A DNA stretch of 36,666 nt, from contig JAIRSV010000152.1 in the NCBI GenBank assembly GCA_031255275.1, positions 1-36,666 of the forward strand. Direction: 5' to 3'. Shown piece after piece: positions 15,245 through 23,256 of the stretch. This stretch comes from Proteiniphilum sp. (GTDB lineage: Bacteria; Bacteroidota; Bacteroidia; Bacteroidales; Dysgonomonadaceae). Under the pieces are notes generated by a model. It was not told the DNA's origin, made no database searches, and was given only the letters and a program-made list of their open reading frames with translations. Numbering within the stretch: the stretch's first letter is position 1; the number at the start of each line of letters is the position of its first letter. The translations under genes were made by a program, and so were the position numbers.

Positions 15245-16102
15245 ATGGCAAAATTAGAATTTGACCAACTTCTTGAGGCCGGAGCGCATTTCGGTCATTT
15301 AAAAAGAAAATGGAATCCCGCGATGGCTCCCTATATCTTCATGGAGCGCAACGGGATCCACATTATCGATCTCTATAAAACGATCGCTAAAGCCGAAGAG
15401 TCCGCAGCTGCCTTAAAACAGATTGCCAAAGCAGGAAAGAAAATACTTTTTGTGGCAACCAAAAAACAGGCCAAGCCTGTGATTGAAGAGAAAGCTCAAG
15501 GCGTGAATATGCCTTATGTGATTGAGCGCTGGCCGGGCGGTATGCTTACCAATTTCCCCACAATCCGCAAAGCGGTGAAAAAAATGGGTAATATTGACAA
15601 GATGATCAAAGACGGTACGTTTGATACTCTCTCCAAACGCGAGAAATTACAGATTACCCGCCAACGGGCCAAGCTCGAAAAAATGTTAGGTTCTATTCAA
15701 GATCTTACCCGTCTACCCTCGGCAATATTTGTGGTGGATGTGATGAAAGAGCAGATTGCCGTGAAAGAAGCGGAACGCCTCGGTATTCCCGTATTTGGTA
15801 TTGTAGATACCAATTCTGATCCCTCTAATATTGATTTTGTGATCCCCGCTAATGACGATGCGGCCAAAGCAATTGATTTGATTCTTGAATTCCTTTGCGA
15901 CTCCATCAAAGAAGGGTTGAACGAACGTAAAGTGGAAAGAGCCGACGCCATCGCTGCCGAAGAGCAGGAGGGAGAAGCTCCGCAACGCAGGGAACGCAAA
16001 TCGAAAGCAGCCAGGAAAGAACGTGTGAAGAAAGAAGATACCGAAGCGATGAAAGCTGCCGTAGTGAGCAGATATGCAAAGGATGTAGAGGTTGACGAAT
16101 AA
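15245..16102 (+). CDS. rpsB: 30S ribosomal protein S2
   Basis: S2 binds late to the 30S subunit near S1 and the mRNA exit. The 285-residue protein carries the family signatures EAGAHFGHLKRKWNPAMAPY (residues 11-30) and VDTNSDPSNIDFVIPANDDA. The C-terminus is a charged, low-complexity tail (EEQEGEAPQRRERKSK) that makes it longer than E. coli S2 (241 residues), as is usual in Bacteroidota. The ATG follows an A-rich leader without Shine-Dalgarno. It is followed 33 bases later by tsf, the conserved pairing. Confidence 0.97.
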   Translation: MAKLEFDQLLEAGAHFGHLKRKWNPAMAPYIFMERNGIHIIDLYKTIAKAEESAAALKQIAKAGKKILFVATKKQAKPVIEEKAQGVNMPYVIERWPGGMLTNFPTIRKAVKKMGNIDKMIKDGTFDTLSKREKLQITRQRAKLEKMLGSIQDLTRLPSAIFVVDVMKEQIAVKEAERLGIPVFGIVDTNSDPSNIDFVIPANDDAAKAIDLILEFLCDSIKEGLNERKVERADAIAAEEQEGEAPQRRERKSKAARKERVKKEDTEAMKAAVVSRYAKDVEVDE

Positions 16103-16135
16103 AATTCATAATCAAAAATAAGATATAAATAGAAT

Positions 16136-16957
16136 ATGGCAGTAACAATGGCAGATATCCAGCATTTACGCAAGATGACCGGTGCGGGGATGATGGATTG
16201 CAAAAATGCACTGAATGAAGCGAACGGTGATTTCGATGGAGCCATGGAAATAATCCGTAAAAAAGGACAGGCTGTAGCTGCAAAACGTGAAGATCGCGAA
16301 GCGTCGGAAGGTTGTGTTCTGGCAAGAACCGAGGGTGATTTCGCCGCTGTAGTGGCGTTGAAGTGCGAAACGGATTTTGTGGCAAAAAATGAAGAGTTTA
16401 TTGCTTTGACGCTGCAGATCCTTGACGCTGCGATTGATCATAAGCCGGAAACACTTGACCAGCTACTCGCGGTTGAACTTCCTAACGGAACCGTTTCACA
16501 GTTGATCACCGATAAGATAGGTGCTACGGGAGAGAAAATGGAATTGGGTTACTATGAGTATATTACCGCTCCTTATGTTACTTTTTATATACACATGGGT
16601 AACAAACTGGCAACCGTTGTCGGTTTCAATAAGCCTGACGTGAATGAGCTTGTGGCGAAAGATGTAGCAATGCAGGTAGCGGCCATGAATCCGATAGCGG
16701 TTATACCGGAAGAGATTCCCGTCGAAGTGAAAGAAAAAGAGTTGGAAATTGCACGGGACAAAGCCCGCGAATCCGGTAAGCCGGAAAACCTGATTGACAG
16801 GATTGCCGAGGGGGCATTGCAAAAGTTTTTCAAAGAAGCCACTCTTCTTCAGCAGGAGTATGTAAAAGATCCCAAAAAGACCATTGAACAGTTTTTGAAA
16901 GAGAGTGATAAAGAGTTGTCGGTTACCGTATTCAAACGTGTATCGTTGAACGTGTAA
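16136..16957 (+). CDS. tsf: Translation elongation factor Ts
   Basis: EF-Ts recharges EF-Tu with GTP. The 273-residue protein has the N-terminal UBA-like domain (IQHLRKMTGAGMMDCKNAL, residues 8-26) and the core motif KCETDFVAKNEEF that contacts EF-Tu, followed by the two subdomains. A second ATG four codons in is less likely to be the start. An intrinsic terminator follows within about 60 bases. Confidence 0.97.
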   Translation: MAVTMADIQHLRKMTGAGMMDCKNALNEANGDFDGAMEIIRKKGQAVAAKREDREASEGCVLARTEGDFAAVVALKCETDFVAKNEEFIALTLQILDAAIDHKPETLDQLLAVELPNGTVSQLITDKIGATGEKMELGYYEYITAPYVTFYIHMGNKLATVVGFNKPDVNELVAKDVAMQVAAMNPIAVIPEEIPVEVKEKELEIARDKARESGKPENLIDRIAEGALQKFFKEATLLQQEYVKDPKKTIEQFLKESDKELSVTVFKRVSLNV

Positions 16958-16988
16958 GGCATATTTATTTGCTTTGATTTATAAATGG

Positions 16989-17020
16989 AACGCTCCGGGA
17001 AATTTTCCGGGGCGTTTTTT
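16989..17020 (+). terminator. Terminator after tsf
   Basis: AACGCTCCGGG (16989-16999) pairs with TTCCGGGGCGTT around an AAATTT centre, giving at least 11 pairs, and is directly followed by a run of T to 17020. The same stem abuts the stop codon of the opposing phosphopantetheinyl transferase gene, so the two genes converge on it. Confidence 0.9.
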
Positions 17021-17655
17021 CATGCTGTTACCCACGTGAGCACGTAATCGGGATGCACCTCGTAATGTATGTTGAAGGTACGGTTTTTTTCGGTTTTGGT
17101 TTCCGTTGCCGTCATAATGCCTTCGGATTCGGGAGTGAACGGATGAATATGGAGATGGCGTTTGAAATGAATCCCGTCTTCTTCCATCAGTTTGAACAGA
17201 CTTTCTTTTGCCGACCAGTGCAACAATTGATGCACCGTTTTCTGTGAAGGATCGATATACTCTTCGTCTGCAATGAATTTTCCGGCCACTTTTTTTACCC
17301 GCTCCGACAGAAATTCAATATCAATCCCCACAGGATGTGTTTCATGCAAGAGAACGGCGGCGTAATCTTTCGTATGGGAAATGCTGATATGGCAACTTTC
17401 ATCTTCCAGATAGGGCTTCCCGTCCGCACGATTAAGAATGGTCTTCTCTTCGTCCAGCAGCATGAAAAGCAGAATACGGATGGAAAGCCATTCAATGGTT
17501 CGTCTCTCGGAGCGTATATCCTTCACACTCTCAGCCGTCTTAGAACGCAGATGCTCCGGAAAAAGCATCAGCAGTTCTTCGCGTGACTCATCCATTTTCC
17601 AGATCCCAAGCAATCCTCCGCTATCAATATGTTCTCTCCTGATCTGCATGTACAA
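17020..17655 (-). CDS. 4'-phosphopantetheinyl transferase superfamily protein
   Basis: Enzymes of this superfamily attach the phosphopantetheine arm of CoA to a serine of carrier proteins. The 211-residue protein is of the longer Sfp-like class: the magnesium-binding motif GIDIE lies at residues 110-114 (D112, E114) and the second motif WSAKESLFK at 147-155 (W147, K150, E151, K155). The nearby fatty-acid acyl carrier protein is not in this window, so its target is unknown. It begins 13 bases after the gldE stop and is probably co-transcribed with it. Confidence 0.92.
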   Translation of the reverse strand: MYMQIRREHIDSGGLLGIWKMDESREELLMLFPEHLRSKTAESVKDIRSERRTIEWLSIRILLFMLLDEEKTILNRADGKPYLEDESCHISISHTKDYAAVLLHETHPVGIDIEFLSERVKKVAGKFIADEEYIDPSQKTVHQLLHWSAKESLFKLMEEDGIHFKRHLHIHPFTPESEGIMTATETKTEKNRTFNIHYEVHPDYVLTWVTA

Positions 17656-17668
17656 TCTTCATCTACTG

Positions 17669-18982
17669 TTACTTCTGCGGGATGTAACGCACTTTGGTAA
17701 TCCTTTTTTTGTTCATCTCTTCTGCCAAGAAAGTGCATTTTTTGTAAGTAAAACTCTCTTTTCGTTTAGGGAAATCGCCTTTCAACTCCAGTATCAGCCC
17801 CGCAAGGGTATCTACCTCTTCCGACATTTTCTCGAAATCTTTTACCGGTAACCGCGTGATCTTGATAAAATCCTCTAACCGGGTTTTTCCTTCAAAGATA
17901 TAAGAACCGTCTGCCTCTACCGTATAAGAAGGCAATTCCTCATCATATTCGTCACTGATGTCGCCCACGATCTCTTCGAGAATATCCTCCATCGTGACCA
18001 ATCCCGATGTTCCTCCATATTCGTCCACCACGATTGCCATGTGGATTTTCTGGGTGCGGAATTCTTCCAGCAGATCGTCGATACGTTTTGTCCGCGGTAC
18101 AAAGTATGCCGGCCGGATCAGCGCCTGCCATTTGAAAGAAGTTGATTTTCCCAAATGAGACAGCAGGTCTTTTACGTACAATATCCCTTTGATATTGTCG
18201 GCATTTTCCTCAAAGACGGGGATGCGAGAAAAACCGGCGTCTATGATGAAACCGGTTATCTCGCTAAGGGGTTTTTGCAATTCAATGGCCACCACGTCGC
18301 TTCTGGAGACTGAAATATCGTCTACTAACTTATCTTTGAAGCGGATAATACCCTCAAGCATCTCTTTTTCCTGGTTGTGTGCAATCTCGTTAGAGCTGAT
18401 CTCAAGTGTCCGGGAGAAATCGTTTGCCGTCTCGCGCCGCCATTTCGAAACGGTATGGCTGAAAGTCGCGACATTTTTTGCAAACAGCTGAGAAAAGGGA
18501 CTCATCAGTATGTTTATCAGACGGATAAAAAGCCTGTTTCTGTCGGCGAAACGCAACGGATGACGCAAAGCATAACGTCTTGTGATAATGTTGGCGAGCA
18601 ACAGGAGAATACAAATGGAGACTATTACTTCCGGCACGGAGAAATTTATGCTGTTCCCCCCAAAAAGCGACGGGCGGTTCAGCAGATAGAAGACCAGTAC
18701 GGCGATGGAGACTTGCAGGATCAACTGGGCAATCGAGAGAGAGGCCAGTAACTTTTCCGGTTTTTTGAGGAGGTTCGAAATGCGAATTATCTTTGGCTCT
18801 TCAGAGGAGCGGAGATCATCGTCAAATTTCTTTTCGAGTGTGGGAAAAACTGCTTCAGCGCCCGAAGCAATTGCATTTACGATGATGAGCAGGAAAAGCA
18901 TCGCCACTATAATATAATCGGACAATGCATGTACGTTTGCGGTAGAATATACGTTTGATAACGATAATGGGGCGGGGTCCAA
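17669..18982 (-). CDS. gldE: GldE-type CNNM/CorC-family membrane protein with CBS pair
   Basis: The 437-residue protein has an N-terminal membrane region of the CNNM (DUF21) type with hydrophobic stretches near residues 22-45, 80-105 and 120-140. A CBS-domain pair follows (about 205-335, including SRIPVFEENADNIKGILYVK and VVDEYGGTSGLVTMEDILEE), then a C-terminal CorC_HlyC domain. In gliding Bacteroidota the homologue GldE supports motility through GldD; in non-motile Bacteroidales it is kept in this neighbourhood (ssb, gldE, transferase) and probably acts in ion or envelope homeostasis. It has its own promoter reaching into the ssb 3' end. Confidence 0.88.
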   Translation of the reverse strand: MDPAPLSLSNVYSTANVHALSDYIIVAMLFLLIIVNAIASGAEAVFPTLEKKFDDDLRSSEEPKIIRISNLLKKPEKLLASLSIAQLILQVSIAVLVFYLLNRPSLFGGNSINFSVPEVIVSICILLLLANIITRRYALRHPLRFADRNRLFIRLINILMSPFSQLFAKNVATFSHTVSKWRRETANDFSRTLEISSNEIAHNQEKEMLEGIIRFKDKLVDDISVSRSDVVAIELQKPLSEITGFIIDAGFSRIPVFEENADNIKGILYVKDLLSHLGKSTSFKWQALIRPAYFVPRTKRIDDLLEEFRTQKIHMAIVVDEYGGTSGLVTMEDILEEIVGDISDEYDEELPSYTVEADGSYIFEGKTRLEDFIKITRLPVKDFEKMSEEVDTLAGLILELKGDFPKRKESFTYKKCTFLAEEMNKKRITKVRYIPQK

Positions 18983-19008
18983 GTGGCGGTTTTTTTATGA
19001 AACAAAGA

Positions 19009-19060
19009 GAGAATGTTTTAACTCTTGATTTCCCGTAAGGGCAAGTGATAAAACATTCTC
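19009..19060 (-). promoter_or_regulatory. Hairpin at the 5' end of the gldE transcript
   Basis: GAGAATGTTTTA (19009-19020) and TAAAACATTCTC (19049-19060) are perfect 12-base arms. Inside them CTTG/CAAG (19024-19027, 19042-19045) and CCC/GGG (19032-19034, 19039-19041) can also pair. The gldE transcript should begin near 19057, so this stem would form almost at the mRNA 5' end. Confidence 0.6.
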
Positions 19061-19063
19061 CCG

Positions 19064-19095
19064 CAAAAATACAATGTTTTATTTAAAAAGGCAAA
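19064..19095 (-). promoter_or_regulatory. gldE promoter
   Basis: TTTG (19095-19092) lies inside the last codons of ssb, and after 20 bases comes TATTTTTG (19071-19064). Both boxes match the Bacteroidota consensus, so gldE has a promoter separate from ssb. Confidence 0.75.
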
Positions 19096-19547
19096 TCATC
19101 CACATCGGAGATTTCCTCCCGGGGAGCAGAACTCGAGGAAGATCCCGACGAAGAGGAGGAATAATTCTGTCCGGGTTCATTCTCTTTGCTTCCGGATCCC
19201 TCGTCTCCACCCCCTCTGCGACCCAGAAGTTCCAGATTGTCTGCAACCACCTCGGTGATATACCTCTTCACGCCATTCTGGTCGTCATACGAGCGGGAAC
19301 GGATCTTCCCTTCTACATACAATAATGTTCCTTTCTTTACAAATTTTTCGGCAACCTGCGCCAATCCTCTCCAACATACGATGTTATGCCATTCCGTACG
19401 TTCTGGAATCTGAGTGCCGCCAGAAGTTGTATAACCTCTCTCGCTGGTTGCAAGCGAGAAATTCGCCTTTGCAACATCATTGTCAAAATACTTCATTTCC
19501 GGGTCTCTTCCCACATTTCCCACTAAAACTACTTTGTTTACCGACAT
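19083..19547 (-). CDS. ssb: Single-stranded DNA-binding protein
   Basis: SSB coats single-stranded DNA and recruits partner proteins through its acidic tail. The 154-residue protein has the OB fold in residues 1-110 (MSVNKVVLVGNVGRDPEMKY at the start, EWHNIVCWRGLAQVAEKFV in the middle), a glycine- and serine-rich linker, and the conserved tail VDDLPF at the C-terminus that binds RecJ, RecQ and PriA, all encoded in this window. It has its own promoter. Confidence 0.97.
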   Translation of the reverse strand: MSVNKVVLVGNVGRDPEMKYFDNDVAKANFSLATSERGYTTSGGTQIPERTEWHNIVCWRGLAQVAEKFVKKGTLLYVEGKIRSRSYDDQNGVKRYITEVVADNLELLGRRGGGDEGSGSKENEPGQNYSSSSSGSSSSSAPREEISDVDDLPF

Positions 19548-19591
19548 AATTTAAAAATTTTTTGGGTTTAGAATCGCTTTCGCTGCGGAAA

Positions 19592-19621
19592 CAAAATTAA
19601 GTATTTATTTGTAACTGACAA
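19592..19621 (-). promoter_or_regulatory. ssb promoter
   Basis: TTG (19621-19619), a 19-base spacer and TAATTTTG (19599-19592) match the consensus on the minus strand. Transcription would start near 19585, just after the mutY stop region. Confidence 0.75.
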
Positions 19622-19631
19622 CAAAGAACAC

Positions 19632-20702
19632 TTAAATTATTTCGAGATATTTGTGCGTTAGTCTTGCTACAGGATAGTCCGAAAGGCGCTCATCCTCAAT
19701 TTCAAATATTCCCTTAGGAGGAATATAAGGAGTCCTGTCGGGAATAATTACCCGGTAAAAACGGGTGTGTATAGTCTGATGCGTGAGTTGATGTTTAATC
19801 GTGAGCCGGTGATCGACGGACAGAGAGGGTATTCCGCTGAAAAACTGCCGGAAGGCATCTGTCTTTTCCAGTTCCGCGAAATCCGACGGCTCCGGAGTTT
19901 CGATCAGGGGAAATTCGAACAAGTTTTTCCAAATATCCGACCCGTTGCGCTTCTGCAGAAATGTGCAGTTGTTGTACCGGATATGAAAATAATGGAAGTA
20001 GCGGTTTCTGACGGAAATTTTCCGTTCGTTTACCGGAAGTTCGCCAACGCGGTTTTCGGCAAAAGCCGTACAGTATTCCAAAAGTACACATTCCATACAC
20101 CGGGGTTGCGCGGGCGTGCAGATCAAAGCGCCGAAATCCATGACGGCCTGGTTGTGTTTTCCGGGATTTCCGGGATCAAGCAGAGACTGTGCAATCTCTT
20201 TAATTACTTTTTTTCCTTCCGAAGCGTGTATGGACAATTCGATGCCAAACAGACGCGCCATTACCCGGAATACATTGCCGTCGACCACTGCATGTGGCTC
20301 ATTGAAAGCTATCGACGAAATTGCCGCCGCTGTATATTCGCCGACACCCCTCAGAGAGATAATATCGGAATAAGCGGATGGAAATATGCCGCTGAAGGTT
20401 TCCATCACCTGTTTTGCCGCGGCATGCAAGTTACGAGCACGGGTGTAATATCCCAGGCCCTGCCATAATTTCAATACCTCATCTTCTTCGGCAGCGGCAA
20501 GTGATTTTACGTTTGGAAACCTCTCGATGAACCGAAAATAGTAGTCTTTGCCTTGCGCGACTCTCGTCTGCTGCAAAATTATTTCTGATATCCATATCTT
20601 ATAAGGGTCGCCGGTTTCGCGCCACGGCAGATCGCGACCCTGTTTCCTGTACCAATTCCGTAAAGAAGCGGTGATCATTGAGCTTTCGGCAATTTTTTTC
20701 AT
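19632..20702 (-). CDS. mutY: A/G-specific adenine DNA glycosylase MutY
   Basis: MutY removes adenine mispaired with 8-oxoguanine. From the ATG at 20702 the protein has 356 residues. It has the catalytic glutamate in WISEIILQQT (E40), the helix-hairpin-helix LRGVGEYTAAAI with aspartate D141 in VVDGNV, and the iron-sulfur cysteines C195, C202, C205 and C211 (spacing 6-2-5). The C-terminal NUDIX-like domain that senses 8-oxoguanine is present. The frame is open to an ATG at 20744, but a promoter box at 20742-20749 places the transcript start near 20735, so the shorter form is right. The ATG at 20678 is a lesser alternative. Confidence 0.94.
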   Translation of the reverse strand: MKKIAESSMITASLRNWYRKQGRDLPWRETGDPYKIWISEIILQQTRVAQGKDYYFRFIERFPNVKSLAAAEEDEVLKLWQGLGYYTRARNLHAAAKQVMETFSGIFPSAYSDIISLRGVGEYTAAAISSIAFNEPHAVVDGNVFRVMARLFGIELSIHASEGKKVIKEIAQSLLDPGNPGKHNQAVMDFGALICTPAQPRCMECVLLEYCTAFAENRVGELPVNERKISVRNRYFHYFHIRYNNCTFLQKRNGSDIWKNLFEFPLIETPEPSDFAELEKTDAFRQFFSGIPSLSVDHRLTIKHQLTHQTIHTRFYRVIIPDRTPYIPPKGIFEIEDERLSDYPVARLTHKYLEII

Positions 20703-20741
20703 TACATTTCCATTCCGATCGGGATTATTCTTTTTGCGCTG

Positions 20742-20772
20742 CAAAACTAATTAAAAAAGAGTCGGGCACCAA
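20742..20772 (-). promoter_or_regulatory. mutY promoter
   Basis: TTG (20772-20770), a 20-base spacer and TAGTTTTG (20749-20742) match the Bacteroidota pattern on the minus strand. It excludes the ATG at 20744 as a start and supports 20702. Confidence 0.7.
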
Positions 20773-20932
20773 GACTGTCTGCAGATTTCACGATTTAACC
20801 GTTTGAAAATTTGCCGGTTCGACGATGAAATTCCGAATTGACTGTCAATGGCGCAAAATCCTAAATCTTGAATACAAAAACAAAATAATCATATAAAAGA
20901 TGTTTCTGCGGAAAAATTCCCACCATTTATTT

Positions 20933-20961
20933 TTTGTGTTAAAGAAAAAGCTATATATTTG
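20933..20961 (+). promoter_or_regulatory. Promoter of the HU gene
   Basis: TATATTTG (20954-20961) is a full -7 match, with TTTG at 20933-20936 upstream. The 17-base spacer is slightly shorter than the 19-20 bases seen at the other promoters here. The leader would be about 56 AT-rich bases. Confidence 0.65.
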
Positions 20962-21023
20962 CAGTCCAAAATTTTACTAAATATCCCAAGGTACTATTTT
21001 TAATATTAAAATACAAATTAAAC

Positions 21024-21311
21024 ATGACGAAAGCAGACATTGTAAATGAGATTGCAAAGAAAACCGGTGTAGATAAGGCTTCGGTATTGGCGACGGTAGA
21101 GTCTTTTATGGACGTGGTAAAAGACTCTTTGACAAGTAACGAAAACGTATACCTCAGAGGTTTTGGTAGTTTCATCGTGAAGAGGAGGGCGCAGAAAACG
21201 GCTCGTAATATTTCAAGGAATACAACCATCATCATCCCCGAACATAATATCCCAGCCTTCAAGCCGGCCAAAACATTCGTAGGTCAGGTAAAGGGTGATA
21301 ATAATATATAA
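21024..21311 (+). CDS. HU/IHF-family DNA-bending protein
   Basis: This 95-residue protein is a typical HU-type nucleoid protein: MTKADIVNEIAKKTG at the N-terminus, the signature VYLRGFGSFIVKRRAQKTARN, and the arm and tail FKPAKTFVGQVK. HU dimers bend and compact DNA. Bacteroidota carry several HU/IHF paralogues, so I give no symbol. It is followed 21 bases later by the very small basic gene on the same strand. Confidence 0.94.
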   Translation: MTKADIVNEIAKKTGVDKASVLATVESFMDVVKDSLTSNENVYLRGFGSFIVKRRAQKTARNISRNTTIIIPEHNIPAFKPAKTFVGQVKGDNNI

Positions 21312-21317
21312 TTAAAT

Positions 21318-21324
21318 AAAGGAG
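21318..21324 (+). promoter_or_regulatory. Strong Shine-Dalgarno before the mS38-like gene
   Basis: AAAGGAG ends eight bases before the ATG at 21333, an ideal ribosome binding site. Other genes of the window, such as rpsB, tsf and rplM, have none, as expected in Bacteroidota where the anti-Shine-Dalgarno is masked. It therefore stands out as a probable control site. Confidence 0.75.
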
Positions 21325-21332
21325 AAATATAT

Positions 21333-21425
21333 ATGCCAAGCGGAAAAAAAAGAAAAAGGCATAAAATGTCTGTACACAAGCGTAAAAAAAGACTCAGAAA
21401 AAACAGGCACAAGAAGAAAAAATGA
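21333..21425 (+). CDS. Tiny basic protein of the AURKAIP1/COX24 (mS38-like) family
   Basis: The frame encodes 30 residues, more than half of them lysine or arginine: it begins MPSGKKRKRHKMSVHKRK and ends RHKKKK. This is the pattern of the short Bacteroidota proteins annotated with an AURKAIP1/COX24 domain, which resemble the mitochondrial small-subunit protein mS38. A role in the 30S subunit is therefore likely by analogy, not shown here. It lies between the HU gene and the RNase E/G gene and has a strong Shine-Dalgarno (21318-21324). It is too short for most gene finders. Confidence 0.85.
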   Translation: MPSGKKRKRHKMSVHKRKKRLRKNRHKKKK

Positions 21426-21462
21426 AGCCATAATACTTTTTTTACTCAAAAAAAATAGAGGG

Positions 21463-21553
21463 ACAAACTTAAAAGGCCCGATGGCTCATTAAGTTTGTTC
21501 TTTGTATGTAAACGGGGAAAGGGTTCTGGTGAGAGCCGCCTTCTGTTGAGAAG
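21463..21553 (+). promoter_or_regulatory. Three-hairpin leader of the RNase E/G gene
   Basis: ACAAACTTAA (21463-21472) pairs with TTAAGTTTGT (21489-21498) around a nested GGCC/GGCT. GGTTCT (21522-21527) pairs with AGAGCC (21532-21537), and CTTCT (21540-21544) with AGAAG (21549-21553). The first could end the upstream transcript but lacks a clean U-run. I see no TAnnTTTG box in the 174-base gap. Confidence 0.5.
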
Positions 21554-21599
21554 ACAGATGCCCGGATAGTAGAATTTTAATTTTATAAAAACAACAATT

Positions 21600-23168
21600 G
21601 TGACAAGCGAACTTGTTGTAGACGTTCAATCCAAAGAAATAACCATTGCCGTTCTCGAAGACAGGAAATTAGTGGAATTGCAACGCGAGAGCCTGGATGG
21701 TTCTTTCGCGGTTGGAAACGTCTACCTGGGCAAAGTTAAGAAACTGATGCCCGCCCTCAACGCTGCTTTTGTGAATGTGGGACATAAAAAGGACGCTTTT
21801 CTTCACTACTTGGATTTAGGGGTTGAATTCAACTCGGTTCTCTATTTTCAGAAACTGATTGAAGACAAAAAGAAGATGTTGCAGCCTCAGAAAATGAAGT
21901 TGCAGCCCGACATCGAAAAAGAGGGGTTTATCTCGGATATGTTGAAAGTAGGACAGGAGATACTGGTGCAAGTCTCCAAGGAGCCTATTTCGACAAAAGG
22001 TCCGAGATTAACGGCCGAGATCTCTTTTGCCGGACGATTCATGGTATTAATTCCGTTTGTCAACCGGGTATCGGTATCGCAGAAAATCAAATCGCGCGAG
22101 GAGCGTGCCCGGCTTCGGCAGTTGATTCAGAGCATCAAACCGAAAAACTTCGGGGTTATCATACGTACCAATGCCGAGGGGAAGCGGGTGGCCGATCTTG
22201 ATGCTGAGTTGAAAGTGCTGCTGAAGAGGTGGGATGACAATATCGGCAAGATACAGAAAAATAAGGCGCCCACGCTTATCTATGAGGAGACGGGACGCAC
22301 CGTTGCGCTGTTACGCGATATTTTCAATCCCTCTTTCGAACAGATCCATGTCAATGACCGGGAAGTTACCCGGCAGATTGCCGATTATGTGAGTGTGATC
22401 GCTCCCGACCGTAAGAACGTTGTCAGGGAATACAGGGGAGTGCTTCCCATTTCGGATAAATTCGGCATTACCAAACAGGTTAAATCGCTCTTCGGTGAGA
22501 CCGTTACGTTCAAGAACGGCGCTTATCTCATTATCGAGCATACCGAGGCTTTGCATGTGATTGACGTGAACAGCGGAAATCGCAACAAATCGAAACTCGG
22601 TCAGGAAGACAGCGCTTACGAGGTGAATGTTGCTGCCGCCGAAGAGATTGCCCGTCAGTTGCGTCTGCGGGATATGGGTGGTATCATCGTTATCGACTTC
22701 ATTGACATGAGCAAGGGGGAGCATCGTAACAAACTGCTCGCCAGAATGCAGGAGTTGATGGCAAAAGACAGAGCCAAACACAATATCCTGCCTTTGAGCA
22801 AGTTTGGATTGATGCAGATTACGCGCCAGCGTGTCCGCCCCGAGATGGAAGTTGCTACAAGCGAGGTTTGCCCCACCTGCTTTGGCAAGGGAAAAATAAA
22901 GTCGTCGATTCTTTTCACAGATACGCTGGAGGGAAAGATCGACTATTTAGTATCCAAGTTAAAAGTGAAGAAATTCAGCCTGCATATACATCCCTATGTT
23001 GCAGCTTATATTCAGAAGGGTCTCTTTTCGTTGAAATACAAGTGGAGAAGAAAATTCCAGGCAGATATGAAGATTATCCCCGACCAAAAGCTCGGGTTTC
23101 TGCAGTATGAATTTTATGACCGGGAGGGAAACGAAATAGATCTGAAAGATGAAATTGAAATGAAATAA
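21600..23168 (+). CDS. rng: Ribonuclease E/G family endoribonuclease
   Basis: RNase E/G enzymes cut single-stranded AU-rich RNA in mRNA decay and in rRNA processing. The 522-residue protein starts with GTG (21600), giving VTSELVVDVQSKEITIAVLE. It has an S1 domain (about 38-140) with an insertion, the catalytic aspartates in HVIDVNSGN and IIVIDFIDM, and the zinc-link cysteines CPTCFGKG. The length is that of RNase G or a minimal RNase E, without the long scaffold tail of E. coli RNase E. The leader is structured, and RNase E is known to autoregulate through its leader in E. coli. Confidence 0.94.
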   Translation: MTSELVVDVQSKEITIAVLEDRKLVELQRESLDGSFAVGNVYLGKVKKLMPALNAAFVNVGHKKDAFLHYLDLGVEFNSVLYFQKLIEDKKKMLQPQKMKLQPDIEKEGFISDMLKVGQEILVQVSKEPISTKGPRLTAEISFAGRFMVLIPFVNRVSVSQKIKSREERARLRQLIQSIKPKNFGVIIRTNAEGKRVADLDAELKVLLKRWDDNIGKIQKNKAPTLIYEETGRTVALLRDIFNPSFEQIHVNDREVTRQIADYVSVIAPDRKNVVREYRGVLPISDKFGITKQVKSLFGETVTFKNGAYLIIEHTEALHVIDVNSGNRNKSKLGQEDSAYEVNVAAAEEIARQLRLRDMGGIIVIDFIDMSKGEHRNKLLARMQELMAKDRAKHNILPLSKFGLMQITRQRVRPEMEVATSEVCPTCFGKGKIKSSILFTDTLEGKIDYLVSKLKVKKFSLHIHPYVAAYIQKGLFSLKYKWRRKFQADMKIIPDQKLGFLQYEFYDREGNEIDLKDEIEMK

Positions 23169-23179
23169 ATAACCTGGCT

Positions 23180-23251
23180 CCGTCACCCCTGCGTGACGGG
23201 GACGGAAAGCAAAATAAAAGCCGGTATTCCATCAGTGAATATCGGCTTTTT
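23180..23251 (+). terminator. Terminator after the RNase E/G gene
   Basis: A first hairpin pairs CCGTCAC (23180-23186) with GTGACGG (23193-23199). A second pairs AAAGCCGGTATTC (23217-23229) with GAATATCGGCTTT and runs into T bases to 23251. The second is a good intrinsic terminator and ends six bases from the converging priA stop. Confidence 0.88.
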
Positions 23252-23256
23252 ACATT

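Noticed and set aside
21463..21498. Definite terminator of the HU-mS38 transcript
   Set aside because: The stem is good, but the following bases (TCTTTGTATG) are not a real U-run, so I list it only as part of the rng leader.
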